From NCBI GenBank assembly GCA_903958285.1, contig CAJBSR010000549.1, positions 1-8,416 of the forward strand: a DNA stretch of 8,416 nt, read 5' to 3'. Shown here one piece after another: positions 1-6,319 of the stretch (its first letter is position 1; every line of letters begins with the position of its first letter). The translations under genes were made by a program, and so were the position numbers. The notes beneath the pieces are model-generated. The model saw only the letters and a program-made list of their open reading frames with translations, had not been told where the DNA came from and ran no database searches. The stretch is from an uncultured Sphingomonadales bacterium. Its GTDB lineage: Bacteria > Pseudomonadota > Alphaproteobacteria > Sphingomonadales > Sphingomonadaceae.

Positions 1-743
1 AGCAGACGGTCGAAGAGGGAACCGATCTTCAAGATTGGGCGTGGCGTCGAGAGCACGAGCGCACGGCGGGAGAGGGCGGCGGCAATCGCCTTGGCGAACG
101 CCTCATGCGTCCAGCCATCGGCCTGCCCGTCGTCGACTTCGAAGACTTGCCCATTGGGTGTGTTGTGGCCCGTCAGCGCCAATAAGAGCGTCGCAAGATC
201 ACCGGCATGGATGACGGACAAATAACCGGCAGGTGGCATCAGGATCACGCCGGTCTTGGCCATCTTGAAGATGTCGAGCATCTCCATGTCACCGGGGCCG
301 TAAATGGCAGGCGGGCGGACCATGACCCAGTCGAGCCCGCTGGCCATAACGACCCGCTCAGCTTCTGCTTTGGACCAGCCATAGACCGATAGTTTCGGTT
401 CGCGCGCGGCGAGCGAAGAGACGTGGACGAAGCGAGCCACACCCGCCGCCTTGGTGGCCGCGACAGTGGCTTCGGTGCCTCGGATGTTGCCCTGTTCAAA
501 CCCGTCGCGTGTCGGCGCATTGACGACACCGGCGACGTGAATCACAGCATCTGCGCCTTCAACGAGCCGGGCGAGACGGTCCGGTGTATCGAGCGCACCT
601 TCGATCCATGTCACGCCCTCCATGGCCGGCTGTGGGCGACGGGTGAGGGCACGCACCTGAAGGCCTTGGCCGGATGCCATCTTGAGCAATGTCGACCCGA
701 CGAACCCCGTCGCACCCGTCACGGCGACTGTCTTTGTGCTCAC
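1..743 (-). CDS. NAD(P)-dependent epimerase/dehydratase (extended SDR), C-terminus cut off by the left edge
   Basis: An open frame of 247 complete codons runs off the left edge without a stop. Residues 9-16 read TGATGFVG, the glycine-rich GxxGxxG nucleotide-binding loop of extended short-chain dehydrogenases. Ser109/Ser110 (FVHVSS) and Tyr121-Gly-Trp-Ser-Lys125 fit the catalytic Ser and YxxxK, and VRPPAIYGPGD (142-152) is the usual extended-SDR segment after the active site. The product should be a soluble Rossmann-fold oxidoreductase or epimerase acting on a nucleotide sugar, lipid or similar substrate; the sequence does not show which. The GTG start at 743 overlaps the proB stop in a GTGA arrangement and no Shine-Dalgarno is visible, so translation is probably coupled to proB. 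The substrate is unknown. Membership in a lipid (for example ceramide) pathway is only a guess to test in the left flank. Family call sure, function not. Confidence 0.9.
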   Translation of the reverse strand, partial: MSTKTVAVTGATGFVGSTLLKMASGQGLQVRALTRRPQPAMEGVTWIEGALDTPDRLARLVEGADAVIHVAGVVNAPTRDGFEQGNIRGTEATVAATKAAGVARFVHVSSLAAREPKLSVYGWSKAEAERVVMASGLDWVMVRPPAIYGPGDMEMLDIFKMAKTGVILMPPAGYLSVIHAGDLATLLLALTGHNTPNGQVFEVDDGQADGWTHEAFAKAIAAALSRRALVLSTPRPILKIGSLFDRL

Positions 744-1861
744 AGCAGAACCATGTGGTCGCGGTGGATGAGCGCGGCGCGGGGGGCATAGCCCAGCACC
801 TCGGTCAGTGCTTCGGTGCGCAAGCCACAGATGCGCTCAGCATCGGCCAGATCATATTCGGCCAGACCATGGGCGAGGACATTCCCCTCTGCGTCGACGA
901 TCTCGACAACATCACCCCGCTTGAAGCTGCCGTCTGCCGATTTTGCCCCGGCGGGCAAAAGGCTGGCCCCCTTGGCCAGCGCCTTAGCGGCACCTGCGTC
1001 AATATGGATGCGGCCCTTTGAGGTCAGACGGCCCGCCAGCCAGGCTTTCTTTGCTGCGCGGGTGCCATCGGCTGTAAAGACAGTGCCGCAGTCGCCTTTG
1101 CTCAAACGGGCAAGAGGATGATCGTGCAGGCCGGACACGATGACGAGCGCCGCACCCGCCGCATTGGCGAGGCGCGCCGCTTCAATCTTAGAGGCCATGC
1201 CGCCGGATCCCATGCCGGACGAGCTTTCTGCTTTGGCGATAGACCGGATGCGCGCATCGATCCGCGCGACATGGGGAATGCGTTCGGCATCCGGGTTCTT
1301 GCCGGGGTCATCGGTGAACAATCCATCGACGTCTGACAGCAGGACAACGCCCTGTGCTGACGCGGCCTGCGCGATCCGCGCGGCCAGCCGGTCATTGTCG
1401 CCAAAGCGGATTTCCTCAGTGGCGACTGAGTCATTTTCATTGATGACGGGCACAACGCCAAGGCCGAGCAGGCGCTCCAGCGTGGCGGCGGCATTGAGGT
1501 AACGTCGCCTGTCTTCCAGATCATCGAGCGTGACGAGGATTTGCGCCGCCGTCATGCCCTTGGCATCGAGTAAGCCTGCCCAACATTGCGACAAGGCGAT
1601 CTGGCCGGTCGCTGCCGCGGCCTGTGCATCTTCAAGGCTCGCCCGCCCGCCTTTGGGCAGGCCAAGCCTGCGCGCACCCAGCGCAATGGCCCCGGAGGAA
1701 ACAATGATGATCTGCTGGCCCGCCGCCCGCCGAGCGGCGATGTCGTCCACCACGGTCTGCAGCCAATCCTGCCGGACCATGCCAGACGGATCGACAAGCA
1801 GCGACGACCCGATCTTGACGACCAGCCGCGGGCAATCGGCGGGCGTCAGACGGGAGACCAT
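740..1861 (-). CDS. proB: Glutamate 5-kinase (gamma-glutamyl kinase)
   Basis: ProB phosphorylates L-glutamate with ATP to gamma-glutamyl phosphate, the first and normally proline-inhibited step of proline synthesis in the cytoplasm. The 373 residues match the usual ~370-residue, two-domain enzyme. The amino-acid kinase domain has VVKIGSS (14-20), IVSSGAIALG (53-62), the NENDSV glutamate/feedback loop (141-146), FGDND (153-157), LLSDVDGLF (174-182) and the GMGSGGMASKI segment (216-226). A C-terminal PUA domain covers about 284-365. The ATG at 1861 lies 16 bases inside the end of obgE and is preceded by AGGGGAAG at a workable distance, so the start is well supported. The next gene is not proA (glutamate-5-semialdehyde dehydrogenase), which must lie elsewhere if the pathway is complete. 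All key motifs are present and the gene looks intact. Confidence 0.97.
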   Translation of the reverse strand: MVSRLTPADCPRLVVKIGSSLLVDPSGMVRQDWLQTVVDDIAARRAAGQQIIIVSSGAIALGARRLGLPKGGRASLEDAQAAAATGQIALSQCWAGLLDAKGMTAAQILVTLDDLEDRRRYLNAAATLERLLGLGVVPVINENDSVATEEIRFGDNDRLAARIAQAASAQGVVLLSDVDGLFTDDPGKNPDAERIPHVARIDARIRSIAKAESSSGMGSGGMASKIEAARLANAAGAALVIVSGLHDHPLARLSKGDCGTVFTADGTRAAKKAWLAGRLTSKGRIHIDAGAAKALAKGASLLPAGAKSADGSFKRGDVVEIVDAEGNVLAHGLAEYDLADAERICGLRTEALTEVLGYAPRAALIHRDHMVLL

Positions 1862-2886
1862 CCGCTGTCTTCCCCTGTCTTTGGCGCTTCCATCGGTGAT
1901 ACCGGGCCGATGGCCTCCAGCAGCTGGTCCAGCACCGCGTCCACGCCATCGCCGCTCGCACCAGATAGGAGGAGAACCTCTGCCTTGCTGGCGCGCTTCA
2001 ATTTGGTCGCGAGCTTCTTCACTTCGGCCGGGTCCATGGCGTCGATCTTGTTAAGGCCGATCACTTCAGGCTTGCCGACCAAGTCTGCGCCATATTTGTC
2101 TAGCTCCTTGCGGACGACCTTATAGGCACCCACGGGATCGTCGCCCGTTGCGTCCACGAGATGCAGCAGCACGCGGCAGCGTTCGATATGGCCAAGGAAG
2201 CGGTCGCCAATGCCCGCACCGTCCGCCGCACCTTCGATAAGGCCGGGGATGTCCGCGATCACAAATTCCCGCCCGTGCCGCGTGGCGACGCCCAATTGCG
2301 GGCGCGTCGTTGTAAACGGATAGGCGCCGACCTTCGCATTCGCGTTGGTCACAGCGTTGATGAATGTCGATTTGCCGGCATTGGGAAGACCGACAAGGCC
2401 TGCGTCGGCAAGCAGCTTCAGCCGCAGCCAGACCCACATTTCCTCATTTGGCCAGCCCATGCCGTGCTGGCGCGGGGTGCGGTTGGTCGACGTCTTGTAG
2501 CTTGCATTGCCGCGGCCGCCATCGCCGCCACGCAGGAAGACGACTTTGACACCCGGCTGGGTAAAGTCGGCAAGGACATGCTCCTTGTCTTCCGATAAAA
2601 TTTGCGTGCCCACCGGCACCTTGATGACAAGGTCGTCGCCGCCGGCACCTGTCCGGTTGGAGCCTGAGCCGCCATGGCCGCGTTCGGCCTTGAAGTGCTG
2701 CGTGTATCGAAAATCGATGAGCGTGTTGAGGCCGGCCACAGCTTCAAACACGATGTCGCCACCCTTGCCGCCATTGCCGCCATTGGGTCCGCCATATTCC
2801 ATGTACTTTTCACGCCGAAAAGACACAGCGCCGGGGCCACCGGCGCCGGAGCGGATGTAAATCTTAGCTTGATCGAGAAAATGCAT
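1846..2886 (-). CDS. obgE: Obg/CgtA family ribosome-associated GTPase
   Basis: Obg proteins are essential slow GTPases that bind the 50S subunit and link ribosome assembly to growth and stress state. The 346 residues show the N-terminal Obg fold (about 1-158) with its long glycine-rich stretches (YGGPNGGNGGKGGD, 31-44; LRGGDGGRGN, 118-127). The G domain follows: G1 GLPNAGKS (166-173), G2 TTTRP (192-196), G3 DIPG (212-215), G4 NKID (279-282) and G5 SGAS (308-311). The C-terminal tail after the G domain is short and lacks the long acidic extension of E. coli ObgE (390 aa); from memory this shorter form is common in alphaproteobacteria. AGGGAAG lies just upstream of the ATG at 2886. In many relatives obgE follows rplU-rpmA and sometimes a GNAT gene; here a tetR gene is upstream instead. 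The end overlaps proB by 16 bases. Confidence 0.98.
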   Translation of the reverse strand: MHFLDQAKIYIRSGAGGPGAVSFRREKYMEYGGPNGGNGGKGGDIVFEAVAGLNTLIDFRYTQHFKAERGHGGSGSNRTGAGGDDLVIKVPVGTQILSEDKEHVLADFTQPGVKVVFLRGGDGGRGNASYKTSTNRTPRQHGMGWPNEEMWVWLRLKLLADAGLVGLPNAGKSTFINAVTNANAKVGAYPFTTTRPQLGVATRHGREFVIADIPGLIEGAADGAGIGDRFLGHIERCRVLLHLVDATGDDPVGAYKVVRKELDKYGADLVGKPEVIGLNKIDAMDPAEVKKLATKLKRASKAEVLLLSGASGDGVDAVLDQLLEAIGPVSPMEAPKTGEDSGWSPV

Positions 2887-2914
2887 GGCTTCCCTTTAGG
2901 CGAAACCGCGCAAA

Positions 2915-2946
2915 TGGAAAGCTTTGCCGCGCGAACTAGCTTTCCA
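2915..2946 (-). terminator. 9-bp perfect inverted repeat at the tetR stop: weak terminator or stem-loop between tetR and obgE
   Basis: TGGAAAGCT (2915-2923) and AGCTTTCCA (2938-2946) are perfect inverted copies with a 14-base loop. Read on the minus strand, the stem begins inside the last tetR codons, the TAG stop (2938-2936) spans its inner edge, and only a short ATTTG follows the second arm. The U-tract is therefore too weak for a textbook intrinsic terminator. It may attenuate read-through from tetR into obgE, protect the tetR mRNA 3' end, or be chance. The AAAGCTTT sequence near the centre of each arm is AT-rich compared with the surroundings. Confidence 0.4.
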
Positions 2947-3526
2947 GACGCGTTGACAAACGGGGGGACGCTTTCAACTGACGGACCGCAATATCCCGCG
3001 CCGTGCGGCGGGGCAGGCCCAGTGATTTGGCGAGCGGTTCCCCCAGCAAGGCGTCGCCCATGGCGAGCAGCACGAGATGCAGCGTATCTTCATGCATCGA
3101 TTTGTCCTGATGGCCTTCGCCAATCTCGTCGATCAGTTCATGGATCGCATCGACGACGGGGTTGAGTGCGTTTTCATTGCCCGACAGGATCATCCAAGTT
3201 GCCAACTGGGCGGCGCCCTTTTCCACAAATGTGTCGAATGCCATGTCGACCACGCGGTCGGGATCAGGTTCCTTGTCACGGTTCTGGAGGATGAGGTCTG
3301 CAATCGAATCACACACGGTTCCCGCAAGATGCGCCGCCAGCGCCATTTGCAGGCCAGAGGCGGATCCGAAATGATGGAGCAGATTGGCATGCGTGCGCCC
3401 CATGCGCGCGGCAACGGCCTTCAGCGTCACGGCCTGCGGACCCGCTTCAATTAAAATGGTGCTCGCCGCCTCAAGCGCTGCGGCGCGGCTTTCTTCGGGG
3501 GAGAGACGTTTTCGTTCTATTGACAT
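2936..3526 (-). CDS. TetR/AcrR family transcriptional regulator
   Basis: The length of 196 residues and the layout are typical of TetR regulators. A helical N-terminal DNA-binding domain carries a helix-turn-helix at about 34-53 (TLKAVAARMGRTHANLLHHF), followed by the FGSASGLQMALAAH stretch that matches the usual 'F.sKe.Ll.a' region. The rest (about 60-190) is a helical ligand-binding and dimerization domain with no family-specific signature I recognise, so the inducer is unknown. The gene diverges from the hydrolase-family gene at 3571 across a 44-base gap. A palindrome sits on its own start codon, which points to autorepression and control of the divergent gene. The ATG at 3526 is the only good start; AGGGA (3543-3539) is 12 bases away, so initiation signals are weak. 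It probably forms a repressor-target pair with the divergent gene (inference). Confidence 0.9.
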   Translation of the reverse strand: MSIERKRLSPEESRAAALEAASTILIEAGPQAVTLKAVAARMGRTHANLLHHFGSASGLQMALAAHLAGTVCDSIADLILQNRDKEPDPDRVVDMAFDTFVEKGAAQLATWMILSGNENALNPVVDAIHELIDEIGEGHQDKSMHEDTLHLVLLAMGDALLGEPLAKSLGLPRRTARDIAVRQLKASPRLSTRLES

Positions 3527-3537
3527 TAATGTAAGTA
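3518..3537. promoter_or_regulatory. Candidate TetR operator: 20-bp imperfect palindrome with perfect 10-bp core
   Basis: The core ACATTAATGT (3523-3532) is a perfect palindrome. Extending to 3518-3537 keeps 8 of 10 base pairs symmetric (mismatches at 3520/3535 and 3522/3533). It is AT-rich in otherwise GC-rich DNA. It covers the tetR ATG (3526-3524) and the -35 box and spacer start of the divergent gene. Size and position fit a TetR-family operator; binding is inferred, not shown. Confidence 0.6.
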
Positions 3538-3548
3538 ATCCCTAAATT
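3520..3548 (+). promoter_or_regulatory. Sigma-70-like promoter for the hydrolase-family gene
   Basis: A perfect TTGACA -35 box (3520-3525) is followed after 17 bases by TAAATT (3543-3548), a 4-of-6 match to the -10 consensus. Transcription would begin near 3555, giving a leader of about 15 bases that contains GAGGAG (3557-3562), 8 bases before the ATG at 3571. The candidate operator overlaps the -35 box, so bound repressor would block RNA polymerase. Confidence 0.55.
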
Positions 3549-3570
3549 CGCGGCTTGAGGAGATTCGCGC

Positions 3571-4434
3571 ATGACAACCGCCACCATCAAGACCCCCGCA
3601 GATCTGACCATCACGCCGCGTGATCGGCGCTTTGGCCGCAACACGGCGCAGCAGCGTTGGTGGGCTGGCGGTGATCCTTTTGCAACGGCTTTCTACAATG
3701 CGCTCTCTGTCACTTTCCCGCGCGGCGAAGCGATGTTCATTGAATCCGTGCGCGCCTTTCGTGATGGCGTGCCGCCCAAGTTGGAAAAGGACATCCGTGC
3801 CTTTGTGACGCAGGAAGTCATCCACACGCGCGAACATGTGGCGTTCAACAGCCGCGTTGAAGATGCGGGTTATGACATCACCTTCCTCAACCATCAGGTT
3901 GACCATGTGATGGACCTGATCAAATCTCGCCCGGCGATCGTCAATCTGTGCGTGACGATGGCGCTGGAGCATTACACGGCGATCCTCGCCAAGCAGTTCC
4001 TTGAAGACCCCAACGCCTTTGCCAAGGGCGAAGGAGATCAGGTCGACATGTGGAAATGGCATGCTGTCGAAGAGATTGAGCATAAGGGCGTCGCATATGA
4101 CACCTGGCTCCATGCCACGCGCGACTGGAGCCGGATCAAGCGCTGGCGGGTCAAGTCGATGCTGATGGTGCTGGTGTCGATCAATTTCTGGAAGAACCGC
4201 TATATTGGGATGCGTCACTTGCTCGCGCAGGACGGTATCACCGGATGGAAGGCGCATCGCGGCCTGATCTGGTTCCTGCTCGGTAACCCCGGCACGCTGC
4301 GGAAGCTTGTCTTGCCTTGGGCGACTTACTTCCTCCCCGGTTTCCATCCGTGGAACGAAGATGACCGTCATCTGATCGGCAAATTCGACAGCGCCTATGA
4401 AGCGGCACGAACCCCGGTGACTGCGGCCGCCTGA
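3571..4434 (+). CDS. Metal-dependent hydrolase family protein (PF10118/COG3687 type) with a diiron-like four-helix motif
   Basis: The 287-residue protein resembles the uncharacterised 'predicted metal-dependent hydrolase' family, recognised from stretches such as RGEAMFIESVR, QEVIHTREH, ALEHYTA and AVEEIEHKG. These give an ordered set of ligands: Glu53/Glu58, Glu82-x-x-His85 (with His89), Glu133 (with His134), and Glu168-x-x-His171 (with His164). E...ExxH...E...ExxH on four helices is the hallmark of ferritin-like diiron proteins, so a di-metal oxidase, oxygenase or hydrolase is more likely than a classical hydrolase (inference). Hydrophobic stretches near 196-206 and 230-257 could be buried helices or a membrane-facing surface; no signal peptide is seen. 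GAGGAG 8 bases upstream fixes the ATG. It is first in a run with a GNAT gene 16 bases downstream and is probably repressed by the divergent TetR. Substrate unknown. Confidence 0.87.
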   Translation: MTTATIKTPADLTITPRDRRFGRNTAQQRWWAGGDPFATAFYNALSVTFPRGEAMFIESVRAFRDGVPPKLEKDIRAFVTQEVIHTREHVAFNSRVEDAGYDITFLNHQVDHVMDLIKSRPAIVNLCVTMALEHYTAILAKQFLEDPNAFAKGEGDQVDMWKWHAVEEIEHKGVAYDTWLHATRDWSRIKRWRVKSMLMVLVSINFWKNRYIGMRHLLAQDGITGWKAHRGLIWFLLGNPGTLRKLVLPWATYFLPGFHPWNEDDRHLIGKFDSAYEAARTPVTAAA

Positions 4435-4450
4435 TCGGTTAACCGGGCGC

Positions 4451-4981
4451 ATGACTATGGCGCCCATTCTGCACACCGAACGGCTCACGCTCGCGCCGCT
4501 TTCGCTCGACCATTGGGAGGCCTATGCCAAAGCGTGGGCGGATCCGGAGCTGACGGCCTTTATCGGCGGGAAGCCACGCGCACGCCAGGAAAGCTGGACG
4601 AAGTTCACCCAAGGTGTCGGACTGTGGCCGCTGCTCGGCCATGGCTATTGGGCTTTCCTAGATCGCGCGACCGGCCAGTTCCTCGGCAATGGCGGGCTCG
4701 CCCGGTTTGAACGGGGCATTGCAGAACTGGAAGGTTATCCCGAAGCAGGCTGGGCGTTTGTTCCGGCGGCTTGGGGCAAAGGGCTGGCAACCGAAGCGAT
4801 GGCGGCCGTTCTTAATTGGGCCGACGGTGCCCTAAAAAGCGAGATCCGCTGCATCATTGACCCCGGCAATGTCGCCTCGCAAAAGGTTGCCGCAAAGCTC
4901 GGCTTTCAGCATTTTGCAGACAGCGATGGCGCCATTGGGCCTGTTGGTGTCTATCGCAGAACCTTGCCGGACGCCGCATAG
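4451..4981 (+). CDS. GNAT family N-acetyltransferase (RimJ/RimL-like)
   Basis: The 176 residues begin with LHTERLTLAPLSLDHWEAY (7-25), the standard opening of the Acetyltransf_3 (RimJ/RimL-like) branch. The acetyl-CoA pyrophosphate loop is at about 106-114 (AAWGKGLAT, an R/QxxGxG/A-type motif), and motif B with the Asn that often contacts the cofactor is in IIDPGNVASQKVAAKLGF (135-152). The protein should transfer acetyl from acetyl-CoA to an amine, but the acceptor (protein N-terminus, small molecule or drug) cannot be read from sequence. It lies 16 bases after the hydrolase-family stop with no clear Shine-Dalgarno, so it is probably co-transcribed and coupled. A second ATG at 4457 is an equally possible start, making little difference. 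It ends 48 bases before murA. Confidence 0.9.
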   Translation: MTMAPILHTERLTLAPLSLDHWEAYAKAWADPELTAFIGGKPRARQESWTKFTQGVGLWPLLGHGYWAFLDRATGQFLGNGGLARFERGIAELEGYPEAGWAFVPAAWGKGLATEAMAAVLNWADGALKSEIRCIIDPGNVASQKVAAKLGFQHFADSDGAIGPVGVYRRTLPDAA

Positions 4982-4993
4982 CAACGCGTTGCT
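4980..4993. repeat. Perfect 14-bp palindrome between the GNAT gene and murA
   Basis: AGCAACGCGTTGCT is its own reverse complement and starts within the GNAT stop codon, 36 bases before the murA ATG. It could be an operator near a murA promoter, or as RNA a 5-bp hairpin with a CGCG loop. No U-tract follows, so it is not a classical terminator. A 14-bp palindrome is expected about once in 16 kb by chance, so its location is the only added support. In the rest of the 48-base gap I see no convincing -35/-10 pair; TTAGAA (5016-5021) is a weak -10 candidate only. Confidence 0.35.
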
Positions 4994-5029
4994 CTTGCCC
5001 TCGGGCCCGCTTGCGTTAGAAGCCGATCG

Positions 5030-6313
5030 ATGGACAGGATACTTATTCGCGGCGGCAATCGCCTCAACGGCCGCATTCCGATTTCAGGAGCCAAGAACTC
5101 CGCTTTGACCTTGCTGCCGTGCGCGCTGCTGACGGATGAACCGCTCACGCTGCGCAATCTGCCGCGGCTCGCCGACGTTGACAGCTTTGGCCATCTGCTC
5201 AACCAGTTGGGTTGTTCGACGATGATCGAAGGCGCACGGCCGGAAGATTTTGGCCGGGTCATGACCCTGCGCGCGGGCAACATCACCGCGACCATGGCGC
5301 CTTATGACATCGTGCGGAAGATGCGCGCCTCCATCCTGGTGCTTGGGCCGCTGCTGGCCCGTGCGGGGGAAGCGACTGTGTCGCTGCCCGGTGGCTGCGC
5401 CATTGGCAACCGCCCGATCGATCTGCACCTGAAGGCACTTGAAGCCTTTGGCGCAGAGATTGAAACAACCGCCGGTTACGTGACAGCCCGCGCCAAGGGT
5501 GGCCGCCTGCCGGGCGGCACCATCGTGTTCCCTGTCGTCTCTGTCGGGGCAACCGAAAATGCGCTGATGGCGGCCGTCCGTGCCAAGGGCACCTGCATCC
5601 TTGAAAACGCCGCGCGGGAGCCGGAAATTGTCGACCTGTGTAACCTGCTGGTCGCCATGGGCGCGCATATTGAGGGCATTGGTACCGAAAAGCTCATCGT
5701 TGAAGGTGTCGACCGTCTGCATGGCGCAACCTACGCTGTCATGCCTGACCGTATCGAAGCGGGCAGCTATGCCTGTGCCGTCGGTCTGGCCGGCGGGACG
5801 GTGGAACTGGATGGCGCCAACCCCGATGACATGCACGCGACGCTTGCCGCATTGCGCGAAGCGGGCGTTGAAGTCACCGAGCATAAGCGCGGCATCACTG
5901 TCTCCTCCGACGGCAAGCTGCGCCCGCTGACCTTGTCGACATCGCCTTTCCCGGGCTTCGCGACGGACATGCAGGCGCAGTTCATGGCAATGCTGCTGCG
6001 GGCCGATGGGGCCAGCGTGCTGACCGAAACGATCTTTGAGAACCGCTACATGCACGTGCCGGAACTGGCCCGCATGGGCGCAGACATTCACGTGAAGGGC
6101 CGCACCGCCGTTGTGCGCGGGGTTCAGCGTTTGGTGGGCGCGCCAGTGATGGCAACCGATCTACGTGCCTCGATGAGCCTCATCATCGCAGGCCTTGTCG
6201 CCGAAGGCGAAACGCAGGTTTCCCGCATCTATCACCTTGATCGCGGCTATGAGCGGCTGGAAGAAAAGCTGTCCGCTGTCGGCGCGGATATTGAACGCAA
6301 TAGCGATGGGTAG
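5030..6313 (+). CDS. murA: UDP-N-acetylglucosamine 1-carboxyvinyltransferase
   Basis: MurA transfers enolpyruvate from phosphoenolpyruvate to UDP-GlcNAc, the first committed step of peptidoglycan synthesis, in the cytoplasm. The 427 residues fit the family (E. coli 419). Visible are Lys22-Asn23 in SGAKNSAL (substrate binding), the catalytic cysteine Cys123 in [15 protein letters not shown] (E. coli Cys115, the fosfomycin target), Arg128 in the same loop, the aspartate of GFATDMQAQ (Asp312, E. coli Asp305) and the C-terminal [11 protein letters not shown] segment (404-414). Because cysteine rather than aspartate occupies the PEP-loop position, the enzyme should be of the fosfomycin-sensitive type. 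The ATG at 5030 has only a weak AGAAG upstream. Read-through from the hydrolase-GNAT pair is likely, but an own promoter in the 48-base gap cannot be excluded. The stop is 6 bases from the stop of the converging DUF445 gene. Confidence 0.98.
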   Translation: MDRILIRGGNRLNGRIPISGAKNSALTLLPCALLTDEPLTLRNLPRLADVDSFGHLLNQLGCSTMIEGARPEDFGRVMTLRAGNITATMAPYDIVRKMRASILVLGPLLARAGEATVSLPGGCAIGNRPIDLHLKALEAFGAEIETTAGYVTARAKGGRLPGGTIVFPVVSVGATENALMAAVRAKGTCILENAAREPEIVDLCNLLVAMGAHIEGIGTEKLIVEGVDRLHGATYAVMPDRIEAGSYACAVGLAGGTVELDGANPDDMHATLAALREAGVEVTEHKRGITVSSDGKLRPLTLSTSPFPGFATDMQAQFMAMLLRADGASVLTETIFENRYMHVPELARMGADIHVKGRTAVVRGVQRLVGAPVMATDLRASMSLIIAGLVAEGETQVSRIYHLDRGYERLEEKLSAVGADIERNSDG

Positions 6314-6319
6314 GCGGGG

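Noticed and set aside
1530..2125. Plus-strand open frames of 174-179 residues across the proB/obgE junction
   Set aside because: They run antisense to two clearly identified genes and their Arg/Pro/Ala-rich translations match no family.
2755..2800. Short repeated GCCGCCATT-like units that look like a tandem repeat
   Set aside because: They encode the glycine-rich stretch of the Obg fold, which fully explains the repetition.
3526..4488. 320-residue open frame on the minus strand opposite the hydrolase-family gene
   Set aside because: It mirrors a well-supported plus-strand gene with recognised family motifs, has no recognisable domain of its own, and is the kind of long antisense frame expected in GC-rich DNA.
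5001..5010. GC-rich GGGCCC symmetry before murA as a terminator
   Set aside because: The stem would have almost no loop and no U-tract follows.
5084..6091. 335-residue open frame on the minus strand inside murA
   Set aside because: It lies wholly opposite murA, is low-complexity His/Arg/Gln-rich, and has no family resemblance; treated as a shadow.
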